From NCBI RefSeq assembly GCF_018531495.1, contig NZ_JAHDTI010000006.1, positions 186,001 through 250,000 of the forward strand: a stretch of DNA of 64,000 nucleotides, in the 5' to 3' direction. Below the pieces are notes generated by a model. It worked only from the letters and a program-made list of their open reading frames with translations. It did no database searches and was not told the origin of the DNA. The stretch comes from Nonomuraea sediminis. GTDB taxonomy: Bacteria; Actinomycetota; Actinomycetes; Streptosporangiales; Streptosporangiaceae. Made by a program: the position numbers and the translations under genes. Below are positions 25,015 to 33,473 of the stretch, in pieces; within the stretch, counting starts at the first letter, position 1, and each line of letters opens with the position of its first letter.

Positions 25015-25851
25015 ATGGATCTTCGCCAGGTCCGGTACGCGATCGCGATCGCGCGCGCGGGAAGTCTGCGCCGCGCCGCCACCGTGCTGCACATCGCCCA
25101 GCCGACCCTGTCCGAGCAGCTGAAGGCTCTGGAGAAGGCCATCGGCGTGGAGCTGTTCACCCGCTCGTCGAGCGGCGTGAAGCTCACCGAGGCGGGCGAG
25201 GCGTTCCTGGCGCAGGCCACCGTGGCGGTGGACGCGTTCGAGCGGGCCGTGAGCGCGGCCCGCGGCAAGGGCAGGTCCTCGCGGCTCGGCGTGGCCGACG
25301 GGCTGGACGACATGCTGGCCCGCCTGCTGCCCGAGCTGCACGACCCGAGGCTGCGGGTGGCCCCGATGCCCACCGCCGAGCAGATCGTCTCGATCATGGA
25401 TGGCACGCTCCAGGCGGGCCTGGGCTACGCGCCCGGCTCGCTGCCCAGGAGCGTGGCGCGAATGCTCATCCAGCGTTCCCCGGTCCGCGCGCTGCTCCCG
25501 CGCGATCACGGCCTGGCCGCGCAGGAGCGGATCGCGCTCGCCGACCTGGCCGCCGAGCCGCTGGTCACGCCCGAGTCCGACGCGGGCCGCTATCTGGAGG
25601 GCTTCGTACGCAACGGCCTGCACCCCCGCCTCGGCCCTGCAGCCCCCACCCACGACCTGGTGGTGAAGCTGGTCGAGGACGGCGCCGGTTACACACTGTG
25701 CGTCAGGGACACGGTGCCGGTGCCGGAGCGGCTGGCGTTCGTGCCGATCGTCGAGGAGGTGCCGCCCATCGAGGTGGTGTTCCTGTGGAACCGCCAGTCG
25801 GACGTGCACGACCTGGTGCACGCGGCCCGCCACCTGGCCAGAACGGGCTAG
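25015..25851 (+). CDS. LysR-family transcriptional regulator
   Basis: 278 residues from the ATG at 25015. N-terminal winged helix: MDLRQVRYAIAIARAGSLRR, AATVLHIAQPTLSEQLKALE, then LFTRSSSGVKLTEAGEAFL. The effector-binding domain starts near residue 90 and is somewhat short. No typical target is beside it: MerR and ThuA genes follow, and the thiolase-like gene is divergent at some 600 bp. Confidence 0.9.
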   Translation: MDLRQVRYAIAIARAGSLRRAATVLHIAQPTLSEQLKALEKAIGVELFTRSSSGVKLTEAGEAFLAQATVAVDAFERAVSAARGKGRSSRLGVADGLDDMLARLLPELHDPRLRVAPMPTAEQIVSIMDGTLQAGLGYAPGSLPRSVARMLIQRSPVRALLPRDHGLAAQERIALADLAAEPLVTPESDAGRYLEGFVRNGLHPRLGPAAPTHDLVVKLVEDGAGYTLCVRDTVPVPERLAFVPIVEEVPPIEVVFLWNRQSDVHDLVHAARHLARTG

Positions 25852-25866
25852 CGCTATTGTCCTCGG

Positions 25867-26487
25867 ATGCGCATGTCCGAGCTGAGCGCCACCTCCGGGG
25901 TTCCCATCGCCACCATCAAGTACTACCTGCGCGAGGGCCTGCTCCACCCGGGTGAGCAGCTGGCGGCCACCCGCGCCGACTACGACGAGTCACACCTGCG
26001 CAGGCTGCGCATGATCCGGGCGCTGCTCGAGGTGGGGCGGGTCCCCGTGGCCGGGATCAAGAAGGTGATCGCGGCCGTCGAGGACGAGTCGCTTCCCCTC
26101 CACTTCGTCCTGGGCACCGCCCACTACGCCCTGGCCCAGACGGCGGAGCCGGAGCCGGACCAGGAGTGGGCCCGCGAGGAGGTCGACCGCATCATCACCG
26201 AGCTGGGCTGGCGCATCTCCCCGAACGCCCCCACCCGCGACGAGCTGGCCCACACGCTGATCCGCATGCGCCAGCTCGGCCTCCCCCAGGACCTGGGGCC
26301 CTATGCCGCCGCGGCCGAGAAGCTGGTCACGGAGGTGGAGATGGACCACGTCCCGTTCACCGGCCCGCGTGACGCCGCCGTGGAGTCCCTGGTGCTCGGC
26401 ACGGTCCTGTACGGCAGGGCCCTGGACACGCTGCGCCGCCTGGCTCAGGAGTCGGAGTCGGCCCGCAGGTTCACACGGGGTTCTTGA
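25867..26487 (+). CDS. MerR-family transcriptional regulator
   Basis: 206 residues. The N-terminal MerR helix-turn-helix and wing (MRMSELSATSGVPIATIKYY, LREGLLHPG, then YDESHLRRLRMIRALLEVGR) spans about residues 1-70. The long helical C-terminal domain lacks the cysteines of metal sensors. It follows the LysR gene by 15 nt and its end overlaps the convergent ThuA-like gene by 17 nt. Ligand unknown. Confidence 0.88.
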   Translation: MRMSELSATSGVPIATIKYYLREGLLHPGEQLAATRADYDESHLRRLRMIRALLEVGRVPVAGIKKVIAAVEDESLPLHFVLGTAHYALAQTAEPEPDQEWAREEVDRIITELGWRISPNAPTRDELAHTLIRMRQLGLPQDLGPYAAAAEKLVTEVEMDHVPFTGPRDAAVESLVLGTVLYGRALDTLRRLAQESESARRFTRGS

Positions 26488-27133
26488 GCGCCCACTGCGC
26501 CGCCCGTTGCAGCAGGGTGCGGTGGATCTCGTTGTCGTAGGAGCGGGTGTCGTGCCCGAGCGCGTCGTAGACGACGCGGCCGCGCCGTACCGGGCGGGCC
26601 CAGACGAGCGGCTGGCCGTCGGCGGAGGCCAGCGGCCGGACGTCGGGCAGCACGTCCAGGTCGGAGTAGACCTCGTCGACCACGGAGAAGTCGCGCAGCC
26701 CCTCGACGATCGGGTGCGAGCCGTGCACGCGGACGCTGGTCCAGCCCAGCGGCGGGTGGTGCGACTTGGGCCAGGTCCAGCAGCCGCCGAGCACCCGCGG
26801 CCAGCCCTGCCAGTCGTCGAAGCAGATCGAGGCCGCGTGCATGCACAGCAGCCCGCCGCCGCGGTCGAGGTGGTCGAGCAGGGTGGTGCGCGCCTGGGCG
26901 GGTAACGAGAATCCCCACTGGTCACGGAGGTCGGCGAAGCGGTCGAGCCCCATCCGCCAGCGCAGCGCGTTGACGGTGATGAGCTGGTACTCCGACGGCT
27001 CCCCGAGCGCGCCCGCGATGTCCTCGGTGATGTCGGATTCGACGCCGACCTCGGCCAGCACCTCCGCGAGCGCGGCGGACGTGGCGTCGAAGTCGTGGAA
27101 CGGGCCTCCAGACAGGATCAGGTTTCTCGCCAC
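26471..27133 (-). CDS. ThuA-like domain protein
   Basis: 220 residues of the ThuA/trehalose-utilisation glutamine-amidotransferase-like fold. LILSGGPFHDF at the N-terminus, HLDRGGGLLCMHAASICFDDW with a cysteine in the nucleophile-elbow region, then SHHPPLGWTSVRVHGSHPI and ARPVRRGRVVYDALGHDTRS. ThuA proteins are linked to disaccharide oxidation; the reaction of this one cannot be predicted. Confidence 0.8.
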   Translation of the reverse strand: MARNLILSGGPFHDFDATSAALAEVLAEVGVESDITEDIAGALGEPSEYQLITVNALRWRMGLDRFADLRDQWGFSLPAQARTTLLDHLDRGGGLLCMHAASICFDDWQGWPRVLGGCWTWPKSHHPPLGWTSVRVHGSHPIVEGLRDFSVVDEVYSDLDVLPDVRPLASADGQPLVWARPVRRGRVVYDALGHDTRSYDNEIHRTLLQRAAQWALKNPV

Positions 27134-27185
27134 GCCCCAACCTCATCACGCTCAACGCGGCATTTCCATACGTGGCCCGGATCAC

Positions 27186-27212
27186 TGTCACAAACGCGGG
27201 TGGTCCCCCGTC
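27186..27212 (+). promoter_or_regulatory. ECF41-type promoter upstream of the epimerase-sigma operon
   Basis: TGTCACA (27186-27192), 16-nt spacer, CGTC (27209-27212). This is the published ECF41 recognition pattern. It lies 31 bp upstream of the epimerase ATG, which has a GAAGGAG Shine-Dalgarno, and the ECF41 gene is the next gene, so the sigma factor should direct its own operon. Confidence 0.85.
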
Positions 27213-27243
27213 CTGCTGCAAAGAGCACTGCGAAGGAGTGATC

Positions 27244-28104
27244 ATGAGAGTTCTGGTCGCGGGGGCCACGGGCGTGATCGGCCGCCAGCTGGTGCCACTG
27301 CTGGAGGCCGTAGGCCACGAGGTGATCCCCATGTCGCGCAAGCTGGCCGACGTGCTCGACCGCGAGGCGACACTGCGGGCCGTACGGCAGGCCGCCCCCG
27401 ACGCCGTGGTCCACCTGCTGACGGCGATCCCGAAGGAGATCGATCCGCGCAGGTTCGCCGAGCAGTTCGAGCTGACGAACCGGTTGCGGACGGAGGGGAC
27501 GCGGAACCTGATCGACGCGGCGCCCGGCGCGCGGCTCATCACCCAGGGCCTGGCCTACGCCTACGAGCCGGGCGAGGGACTGGCCGACGAGGACACGCCG
27601 CTGTGGGCGCGACCGCCCAAGCAGTTCCGCCCGGCCAGGCGGGCGCTGGCCGAACTGGAGGAGCTGACCGCCGGGGCGGGCGGCCTGGTGCTGCGCTTCG
27701 GTCACCTCACGGGCCCCGGCACGGTCTACGCCAAGGACGGTTCGACGAGCGTGGCGGTGCGGGCGGGCAAAATGCCGATCGTGGGCGACGGGGGCTCCGT
27801 CTTCTCCTTCACCACCACCCACGACGCGGCCACGTCGATCGTCACGGCGCTGGACAGGAACGTGACCGGCGTGCTGAACGTGGTGGACGACACCCCGCTG
27901 ACGGTCCGTGAATGGCTGCCCGCCTTCGCCGAGCGGCTGGGCGCGCCCGCGCCGAAGCGTGTGCCGGAGTTCCTGGCCAGGCTGGCGGTCGGCTCCTGGG
28001 GGACGGCGTTCATGACGCGCCTGCGCGGGGCCGACAACGCCCGCGCCAGGCTGCTGCTCAACTGGCGGCCCCGGTACGCCTGCTTCCTGGACGAGCAGGC
28101 ATGA
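27244..28104 (+). CDS. NAD(P)-dependent epimerase/dehydratase-like protein (ECF41 partner)
   Basis: 286 residues of the extended SDR/NAD(P)-binding family. MRVLVAGATGVIGRQLVPLL carries the GxxGxxG nucleotide-binding loop. No clear YxxxK, so it may be an atypical reductase or redox sensor. ECF41 sigma factors are typically encoded next to an oxidoreductase, epimerase or carboxymuconolactone-decarboxylase gene; this fits that pattern. Start at ATG 27244, and the end overlaps the sigma gene by 4 nt. Confidence 0.8.
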   Translation: MRVLVAGATGVIGRQLVPLLEAVGHEVIPMSRKLADVLDREATLRAVRQAAPDAVVHLLTAIPKEIDPRRFAEQFELTNRLRTEGTRNLIDAAPGARLITQGLAYAYEPGEGLADEDTPLWARPPKQFRPARRALAELEELTAGAGGLVLRFGHLTGPGTVYAKDGSTSVAVRAGKMPIVGDGGSVFSFTTTHDAATSIVTALDRNVTGVLNVVDDTPLTVREWLPAFAERLGAPAPKRVPEFLARLAVGSWGTAFMTRLRGADNARARLLLNWRPRYACFLDEQA

Positions 28105-28958
28105 TGCAAATCGTGGATTTCGAGGAGTTCCGTCCCATGCTGCTCGGGCTGGCCTACCGCCTGCTCGGCAGCATGTGGGACGCGGAGGACGTCGTCCAAG
28201 AGGCCTGGCTGCGCTGGGAGAGCACGGACAAGAGCGAGGTCCGTGAGCCGCGCGCGTTCCTGGTGACGATCGTGTCCCGGCTGGCGCTTGACCAGCTGCG
28301 CTCGGCCCGGGTCAAGCGCGAGGCCTACACGGGCCCGTGGCTGCCCGAGCCGGTGCTGACCTCGCAGGCGGGGCCGCTGGACACCGCCGAACTGCGCGAC
28401 ACCGTCTCCTTCGCCACGCTGCACCTGATGGAGCGGCTCTCGCCGCCGGAGCGGGCGGCGTTCGTGCTGCGCGAGGCGTTCGAGCTGCCGTATGAGGAGA
28501 TCTCCGAGATCGTCGGCACGAGCGTGGCCAACGCCAGGCAGTTGCACTCCCGCGCGGCCAAGCGCCTCGCCGCGGGCCGTGACAGGTTCCAGCCCTCCGA
28601 CGGCGAGCACGCCAAGCTGCTCGCCCGCTTCATCGAGGCGGCGGGCGGCGGCGATCTGTCGGCGCTCACCGACCTGCTGCACGACGACGTCGTGTCGTGG
28701 AGCGACGGCGGCGGCAAGGTCCGCGCGGCGCTCAACCCGATCGTGGGCCGCGACAAGGTGCTCGCGTTCTTCGCCGGGCTGGTCCGCCGCTACAGCGGCT
28801 TCGAGTGGTACCCGCTCGAGGTCAACGGCGAGGCCGCCCTCATGGTCACCATGGGGGACGACGCGCGGCTGCTCACCTTCGGCATGCGCGACGGACTCGT
28901 CGCCGACGTGTTCCTCGTGGCCAACCCGGACAAGCTGGGCCGCGTGCAGGATCTATAG
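28101..28958 (+). CDS. ECF41-family sigma factor with SnoaL-like C-terminal domain
   Basis: 285 residues. Sigma regions 2 (LGLAYRLLGSMWDAEDVVQE) and 4 (LPYEEISEIVGTSVANARQL) are followed by a C-terminal SnoaL-type fold from about residue 170. All three diagnostic ECF41 motifs are present: WLPEP in the linker, DGGGK in the C-terminal domain and NPDKL at the end. In this family the C-terminal extension replaces a separate anti-sigma factor and modulates activity. It matches the TGTCACA/CGTC promoter upstream. Confidence 0.95.
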   Translation: MMQIVDFEEFRPMLLGLAYRLLGSMWDAEDVVQEAWLRWESTDKSEVREPRAFLVTIVSRLALDQLRSARVKREAYTGPWLPEPVLTSQAGPLDTAELRDTVSFATLHLMERLSPPERAAFVLREAFELPYEEISEIVGTSVANARQLHSRAAKRLAAGRDRFQPSDGEHAKLLARFIEAAGGGDLSALTDLLHDDVVSWSDGGGKVRAALNPIVGRDKVLAFFAGLVRRYSGFEWYPLEVNGEAALMVTMGDDARLLTFGMRDGLVADVFLVANPDKLGRVQDL

Positions 28959-28967
28959 TCTGCCCCT

Positions 28968-29729
28968 ATGGATCTCGGTATCACCGGCAGGGTCGCACTG
29001 GTCACCGGCGGGAGTTCGGGGCTGGGGCTCGCCTCGGCCAAGAGCCTGGCCCGGGAGGGCTGCAACGTCTGCGTGAGCGCGCGCAACCCGGAACGGCTGG
29101 CCGAGGCCGTCGTCGAGCTGCAGGAGTTCGGCGGCGTGGTGCACGCCGTGCTGGCCGACGTGGAGGACCCGGAGGCGGCGCCCCGGGTGGTGGCCGAGAC
29201 GCGCGAGGTGCTCGGCCCCGTGGACATCCTGGTCGCCAACGCGGGCGGGCCGCCGCCCGGGCGCTTCGTGGACATGGGTCCCGACGAGTGGGACATCGCG
29301 GTCCAGCGCAACCTGCTCGGCACGGTCCGGCTGATGCATGCCGTACTGCCTGACATGCGCTCGCGCGGGTGGGGGCGGATCGTGACGATCACCAGCCGTT
29401 CGGTGCGCGAGGCGCTGGACGGGCTGGCGCTGTCGAACGCGACCCGCTCCGCGGTCGCGGGCATCGTCCGTACGGTCGCCCGCGAGGTGGGCGGCGAGGG
29501 GGTGCTGGTGAACAACGTGCTCCCGGGGCCGTTCGACACCGACCGGCTGCGCTCGATGGTCGGCGACGACGAGGGCCTGGTGCTGGCGGCCAACGGGGTG
29601 CCGCTGGGCCGGGTCGGGCGGGCCGAGGAGCTGGGTGACGTGGTGGCGTTCCTGGCCAGCGAGCGCGCCTCGTTCGTGAACGGCGTCTCGCTGCTCGTGG
29701 ACGGCGGCGAGAGCCGCGTCATCGCCTGA
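28968..29729 (+). CDS. SDR-family protein with altered catalytic site
   Basis: 253 residues, Rossmann fold TGGSSGLGLASAKSLAREG and NAG region DILVANAGGPPPGRF. The expected YxxxK is replaced by SNATR in LALSNATRSAVAG, although the upstream serine (ITSRS) is present. I recall a conserved actinobacterial subgroup with this LSN pattern, so this is probably not a mutation but a different chemistry or a non-catalytic role. The C-terminal FVNGVSLLVDGGE is intact. It lies 9 nt after the ECF41 gene and its end overlaps the TetR gene by 11 nt. Confidence 0.85.
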   Translation: MDLGITGRVALVTGGSSGLGLASAKSLAREGCNVCVSARNPERLAEAVVELQEFGGVVHAVLADVEDPEAAPRVVAETREVLGPVDILVANAGGPPPGRFVDMGPDEWDIAVQRNLLGTVRLMHAVLPDMRSRGWGRIVTITSRSVREALDGLALSNATRSAVAGIVRTVAREVGGEGVLVNNVLPGPFDTDRLRSMVGDDEGLVLAANGVPLGRVGRAEELGDVVAFLASERASFVNGVSLLVDGGESRVIA

Positions 29730-30291
29730 CGGCCGCCCGCACGACGTCCTGCGCCCAGCGGGCGGGTTCATCCGGCAACGTGACGAAGTACGACAGATTT
29801 GCGCGGTGGAAGCAGGCTCCCATGAGCAGCGTGGCCGCCGTCGCGCTGTCGAGCGCGGAGTCCAGGCGCCCGAGCCGCTGCTCCTCGCTCAGGTAACTCG
29901 CCAGGCGCTCGATGGGCAGGTGGGGGCCGCCGCCGACGGTGGCGAGCATCTCGCGGAACCCGGCCAGGAGCTGCGGGTCGCCGATCACGCCGGAGGCGAT
30001 GCCGGCGGCCTTGGTGTAGAAGTCCAGCGCGGTCAGGGCGAACGCCGTGAGGTTGGCCACCAGGTCTCCCCGGCCCGCCTCCAGCTCGAGCCGCGCGAGC
30101 GCCGGGGCCAGTGCGGGCATCCGCTCGAGCAGCACGGCGAGGACCAGCCGTTCCTTGCCGGTGAAGTGCTTGTAGAGCAGGGCTTCGGAGCAGTCGGCCC
30201 GCTGCGCGATGCGCTTGGTCGTCGCCCCGGCGATCCCGTGCTCCCGGATGACCTGCTCGGCGGCGTCGATGATGCGATCGCGGGTGTTCAT
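29719..30291 (-). CDS. TetR-family transcriptional regulator
   Basis: 190 residues from the ATG at 30291 (MNTRDRIIDAAEQVIREHG). The helix-turn-helix GATTKRIAQRADCSEALLYK is followed by HFTGKERLVLAVLLERM. The C-terminal domain is of the general TetR ligand-binding type. It is divergent from the REC-reductase/kinase operon and has an interrupted palindrome at 30306-30323, so it may repress itself and possibly that operon. Confidence 0.88.
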   Translation of the reverse strand: MNTRDRIIDAAEQVIREHGIAGATTKRIAQRADCSEALLYKHFTGKERLVLAVLLERMPALAPALARLELEAGRGDLVANLTAFALTALDFYTKAAGIASGVIGDPQLLAGFREMLATVGGGPHLPIERLASYLSEEQRLGRLDSALDSATAATLLMGACFHRANLSYFVTLPDEPARWAQDVVRAAVRR

Positions 30292-30305
30292 CCGCACAGC
30301 ATATG

Positions 30306-30323
30306 AGTGAGTGCTTACTAACT
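30306..30323. promoter_or_regulatory. TetR-type operator between the TetR gene and the redox-signalling operon
   Basis: AGTGAGTGCTTACTAACT: interrupted palindrome AGT-n-AGT-n4-ACT-n-ACT, the layout of many fatty-acid-type TetR operators. It lies 15 bp upstream of the TetR ATG and 52 bp upstream of the REC-reductase gene. Confidence 0.6.
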
Positions 30324-30374
30324 TGGCGAGACATGACATCCTTCCCTTAGAAGACTTCAGGGGAAGGCAGGGGC

Positions 30375-32024
30375 ATGGACAAGCCGGTCATCGTGACGGT
30401 CGACGACGACCCGGGCGTGTCGCGGGCAGTCGCCCGTGACCTCAGACGCAAGTACGGGCAGGAGTACCGGATCGTCCGCGCCGAGGATTCCGTGCAGGGC
30501 ATCGAGGCGGTCAAGGAGATGCGGCTGCGCGGCGACGACGTCGCGGCGATCCTGGCGGACTACCGCATGCCACAGATGAACGGGGTGCAGTTCCTCGAGG
30601 CCGCGATGGACATGTATCCGTACGCGCGGCGGGTGCTCTTGACCGCCTACGCCGACACCGACGCGGCGATCCAGGCGATCAACGTCGTGGACCTGGACCA
30701 CTACCTGCTCAAGCCGTGGGACCCGCCGGAGGAGAAGTTCTACCCGGTGATCGACGGCCAGCTGGACGCCTGGCAGCGCACCGAACGGGTCGAGCGGTCC
30801 GAGCTGCGCGTGGTGGGCGACCGTTGGTCGGCGCCGTCGTACCAGGTGCGCGACTTCCTGGCGCGCAACCACGTGCCCTACCAGTGGATGCTGTCCGACG
30901 ATCCCGAGGCGGCGCAGCTGGTGGCCGCGGCGGGCGAGGACTGCCACCTGCCGCTGGTGATCACCGCGGACGGCGTCACGATGGAGTCGCCCGACCAGGC
31001 CACGCTCGCCTCGGCCGTGGGCCTGTCGACGACGCCGGCCACCGACTTCTACGACCTGATCGTGATCGGCGGCGGGCCCGCGGGACTGGGCGCGGCGGTC
31101 TACGGCGCCTCGGAGGGGCTCAGGACCGTGCTGGTCGAGGCGCACGCCTCGGGCGGGCAGGCGGGGCAGAGCTCCAGGATCGAGAACTACCTGGGCTTCC
31201 CCGACGGCGTGTCGGGGGCGCAGCTGGCCGACAGGGCGCGCAGGCAGGCGCTGAAGTTCGGCGCGGAGCTGCTGACCGCGCGCAAGGTCACCAGCCTGGA
31301 GCCGCGCGGCCAGGCCAGGGTCGTGGGTTTCAAGGACGGCGGGGAGATCGCGGCGCACGCGGTCATCCTGGCCACCGGCGTCACCTACCGCCGGCTGGAC
31401 GCGCCCGGGCTGGACGACTTCGTGGGCAGGGGCGTCTTCTACGGCGCCGCGCTGACCGAGGCGCCCTCGTGCCAGGACGGCGAGGTCTACATCGTGGGCG
31501 CGGCCAACTCGGCCGGCCAGGCGGCCGTCTACCTGGCGGGATTTGCCAGCAAGGTCAATTTGTTGGTGAGGGGTGACGGTTTGGAGAAGTCCATGTCGCA
31601 CTATCTCATCGAGCAGATCCAGGCGCAGCCGAACATCGAGGTGCACCTGCAGACCCAGGTCACCGGCGGCGGTGGCGACGGGCACCTGGAGCGGCTGACG
31701 GTCGCCACCAAGGGCGAGGAGCGCACGGTCGACGCGCAGTGGCTGTTCGTGTTCATCGGCGCGGAGCCGTACACCTCCTGGCTGGGCGACACGATCGAAC
31801 GCGACGAGAAGGGGTTCGTGCTGACCGGGCCCGACCTGGTGCACGGCGGCAAGCGGCCGCGCAACTGGACGCTGCGCCGCGAGCCGTACTACCTGGAGAC
31901 CAACGTGCCGGGCGTGCTCGCGGCGGGTGACGTGCGGGCCGACTCGATCAAGCGGGTGGCTTCAGCCGTCGGTGAGGGCGCGATGGCCGTCGCGCTCGTG
32001 CATCGCTACCTGGAGAAGCAATGA
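30375..32024 (+). CDS. response-regulator receiver fused to a thioredoxin-reductase-like FAD enzyme
   Basis: 549 residues. REC domain 1-125: acidic pocket VTVDDDPG, phospho-acceptor D62 in AAILADYRMPQMNG, LLTAYAD and the conserved lysine of YLLKPW. A linker (~130-225) leads to a low-molecular-weight thioredoxin-reductase fold: FAD loop DLIVIGGGPAGLGAAVYGAS, GGQAGQSSRIENYLGFP, NAD loop VGAANSAGQAAVYLAGF and terminal ETNVPGVLAAGDVR. The redox-active CxxC is missing; the region reads AALTEAPSCQDGE, with one Cys. Likely the phosphorylation-controlled output of the downstream kinase, with an electron acceptor other than normal thioredoxin. Confidence 0.92.
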   Translation: MDKPVIVTVDDDPGVSRAVARDLRRKYGQEYRIVRAEDSVQGIEAVKEMRLRGDDVAAILADYRMPQMNGVQFLEAAMDMYPYARRVLLTAYADTDAAIQAINVVDLDHYLLKPWDPPEEKFYPVIDGQLDAWQRTERVERSELRVVGDRWSAPSYQVRDFLARNHVPYQWMLSDDPEAAQLVAAAGEDCHLPLVITADGVTMESPDQATLASAVGLSTTPATDFYDLIVIGGGPAGLGAAVYGASEGLRTVLVEAHASGGQAGQSSRIENYLGFPDGVSGAQLADRARRQALKFGAELLTARKVTSLEPRGQARVVGFKDGGEIAAHAVILATGVTYRRLDAPGLDDFVGRGVFYGAALTEAPSCQDGEVYIVGAANSAGQAAVYLAGFASKVNLLVRGDGLEKSMSHYLIEQIQAQPNIEVHLQTQVTGGGGDGHLERLTVATKGEERTVDAQWLFVFIGAEPYTSWLGDTIERDEKGFVLTGPDLVHGGKRPRNWTLRREPYYLETNVPGVLAAGDVRADSIKRVASAVGEGAMAVALVHRYLEKQ

Positions 32025-33466
32025 CGACCCCTATCGACGGCACTGTCGACATCGACGCGCTGCGCAAGCTGTTCCTCTTCGAGCGCCTGACGGACGAGCA
32101 GCTGACCCTGCTCGCCGCCAAGGGCGAGGTGCGCGAGTACGCCAAGGACGAGTTCATCCTGCGCCAGGGTGAGCCCTCGGAGACGTTCTTCGTCCTCATG
32201 GAGGGCGAGATCCAGATGTCGACCGACACCGACGCCGGTCCCGTGGCGCAGCCGCGCTCGACCCAGCCGGGCGTGTACGGCGGGGCGGTGTCGGCCTACC
32301 TGGGCAACCGGGCGCCGGCCACCTACCAGCACTCGTTGCGGGCCTGCGCGCCCACCAAGATGTTCGCGCTGCCGGCCAAGAAGTTCGGCTACATCGTGAC
32401 CGAGTGGTTCCCGATGGCCATGCACCTGCTGGAAGGCATGACGTACGGCGGGCGGGCCGCCCGGGAGATCATCGACCGGCGCCAGCGGCTGACCGCGCTC
32501 GGCACGATCACGGCGGGGCTCACCCACGAGCTGAACAACCCGGCGGCGGCAGCCGTACGGGCGGTGAGCGAGCTGCGCACGCTGATCAGGGAGTCGCGCG
32601 TGCAGCTGGCGGGGTTGGCGACCGACGGGATACCGCCGCAGAAGCTGCTGCACCTCATCGAGATGGCCGAGGGTTGCGCGCAGGCCGTGGGCACCCTGGC
32701 GCCGCGCACGCCGATGGAGGTGTCCGACGCCGAGGACGAGGTGGGCGAGGCGCTGGAGGAGCTCGGTGTGACCGACGCGTGGGACCTGGCGCCCTCGCTG
32801 GTCAACGCCGGGTTCAGCCTGGAGTCGCTGGCCAAGATCCGCTCCAAGGTGGGCGAGGAGCACGCCGGGGCGGCCCTGCGCTGGCTGGCCGACGCGGTGG
32901 AGATCTCGCAGATGCTGGGCGAGATCACCGAGGCCACCGAGCGGATCACGTCGCTGCTGTCGTCGGCCAAGCAGTACTCCCAGATGGACCGGGCGCCGTT
33001 CCAGATGGTGGACGCGCACGAGCTGCTCGACAGCACGATCGCGATCTTCCGCGGCAAGATCCCGCCGGACATCAACGTGGTCACCGACTACGACAGGACG
33101 CTGCCCGAGATCCCGGCCTACGCCGGCGAGCTCAACCAGGTGTGGACGAACCTCATCGCCAACGCGCTGGACGCGATGGGCTCGCAGGGCACGCTGACGA
33201 TCAGGACGGCGCACGACGAGGATGAGGCGATCATCGAGATCGGCGACACGGGTCCCGGCGTGCCGGACGCGATCAAGGACCGGATCTTCGAGCCGTTCTT
33301 CACCACGAAGACCGTGGGGCACGGCACGGGGCTCGGCCTGGACATCTCCTACCGCATCGTGGCCGGCCGCCACAGCGGCGAGCTGAAGGTCCGCTCGGTG
33401 CCTGGCGACACCTGGTTCGAGGTACGGCTGCCGCTCAGGGAGATTCCTGGGGCGTCGGCTGTATGA
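32021..33466 (+). CDS. cyclic-nucleotide-binding-domain histidine kinase
   Basis: 481 residues, soluble. A CRP-type cNMP/effector domain (residues 10-140: LRKLFLFERLTDEQL, EFILRQGEPSETFFVLMEGE) is followed by a dimerisation/H-box LTAGLTHELNN-like segment (ITAGLTHELNNPAAAAVR, phospho-His), a helical insert, then the ATPase: N-box VWTNLIANALDAMG, G1 IGDTGPGVP, F-box FEPFFTT, G2 GTGLGLDISYR. It overlaps the REC-reductase gene by 4 nt and is presumably its phosphodonor. A CRP-like input without a membrane anchor suggests sensing of a cytoplasmic nucleotide or redox ligand. Confidence 0.9.
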   Translation: MTTPIDGTVDIDALRKLFLFERLTDEQLTLLAAKGEVREYAKDEFILRQGEPSETFFVLMEGEIQMSTDTDAGPVAQPRSTQPGVYGGAVSAYLGNRAPATYQHSLRACAPTKMFALPAKKFGYIVTEWFPMAMHLLEGMTYGGRAAREIIDRRQRLTALGTITAGLTHELNNPAAAAVRAVSELRTLIRESRVQLAGLATDGIPPQKLLHLIEMAEGCAQAVGTLAPRTPMEVSDAEDEVGEALEELGVTDAWDLAPSLVNAGFSLESLAKIRSKVGEEHAGAALRWLADAVEISQMLGEITEATERITSLLSSAKQYSQMDRAPFQMVDAHELLDSTIAIFRGKIPPDINVVTDYDRTLPEIPAYAGELNQVWTNLIANALDAMGSQGTLTIRTAHDEDEAIIEIGDTGPGVPDAIKDRIFEPFFTTKTVGHGTGLGLDISYRIVAGRHSGELKVRSVPGDTWFEVRLPLREIPGASAV

Positions 33467-33473
33467 TCGGCGC

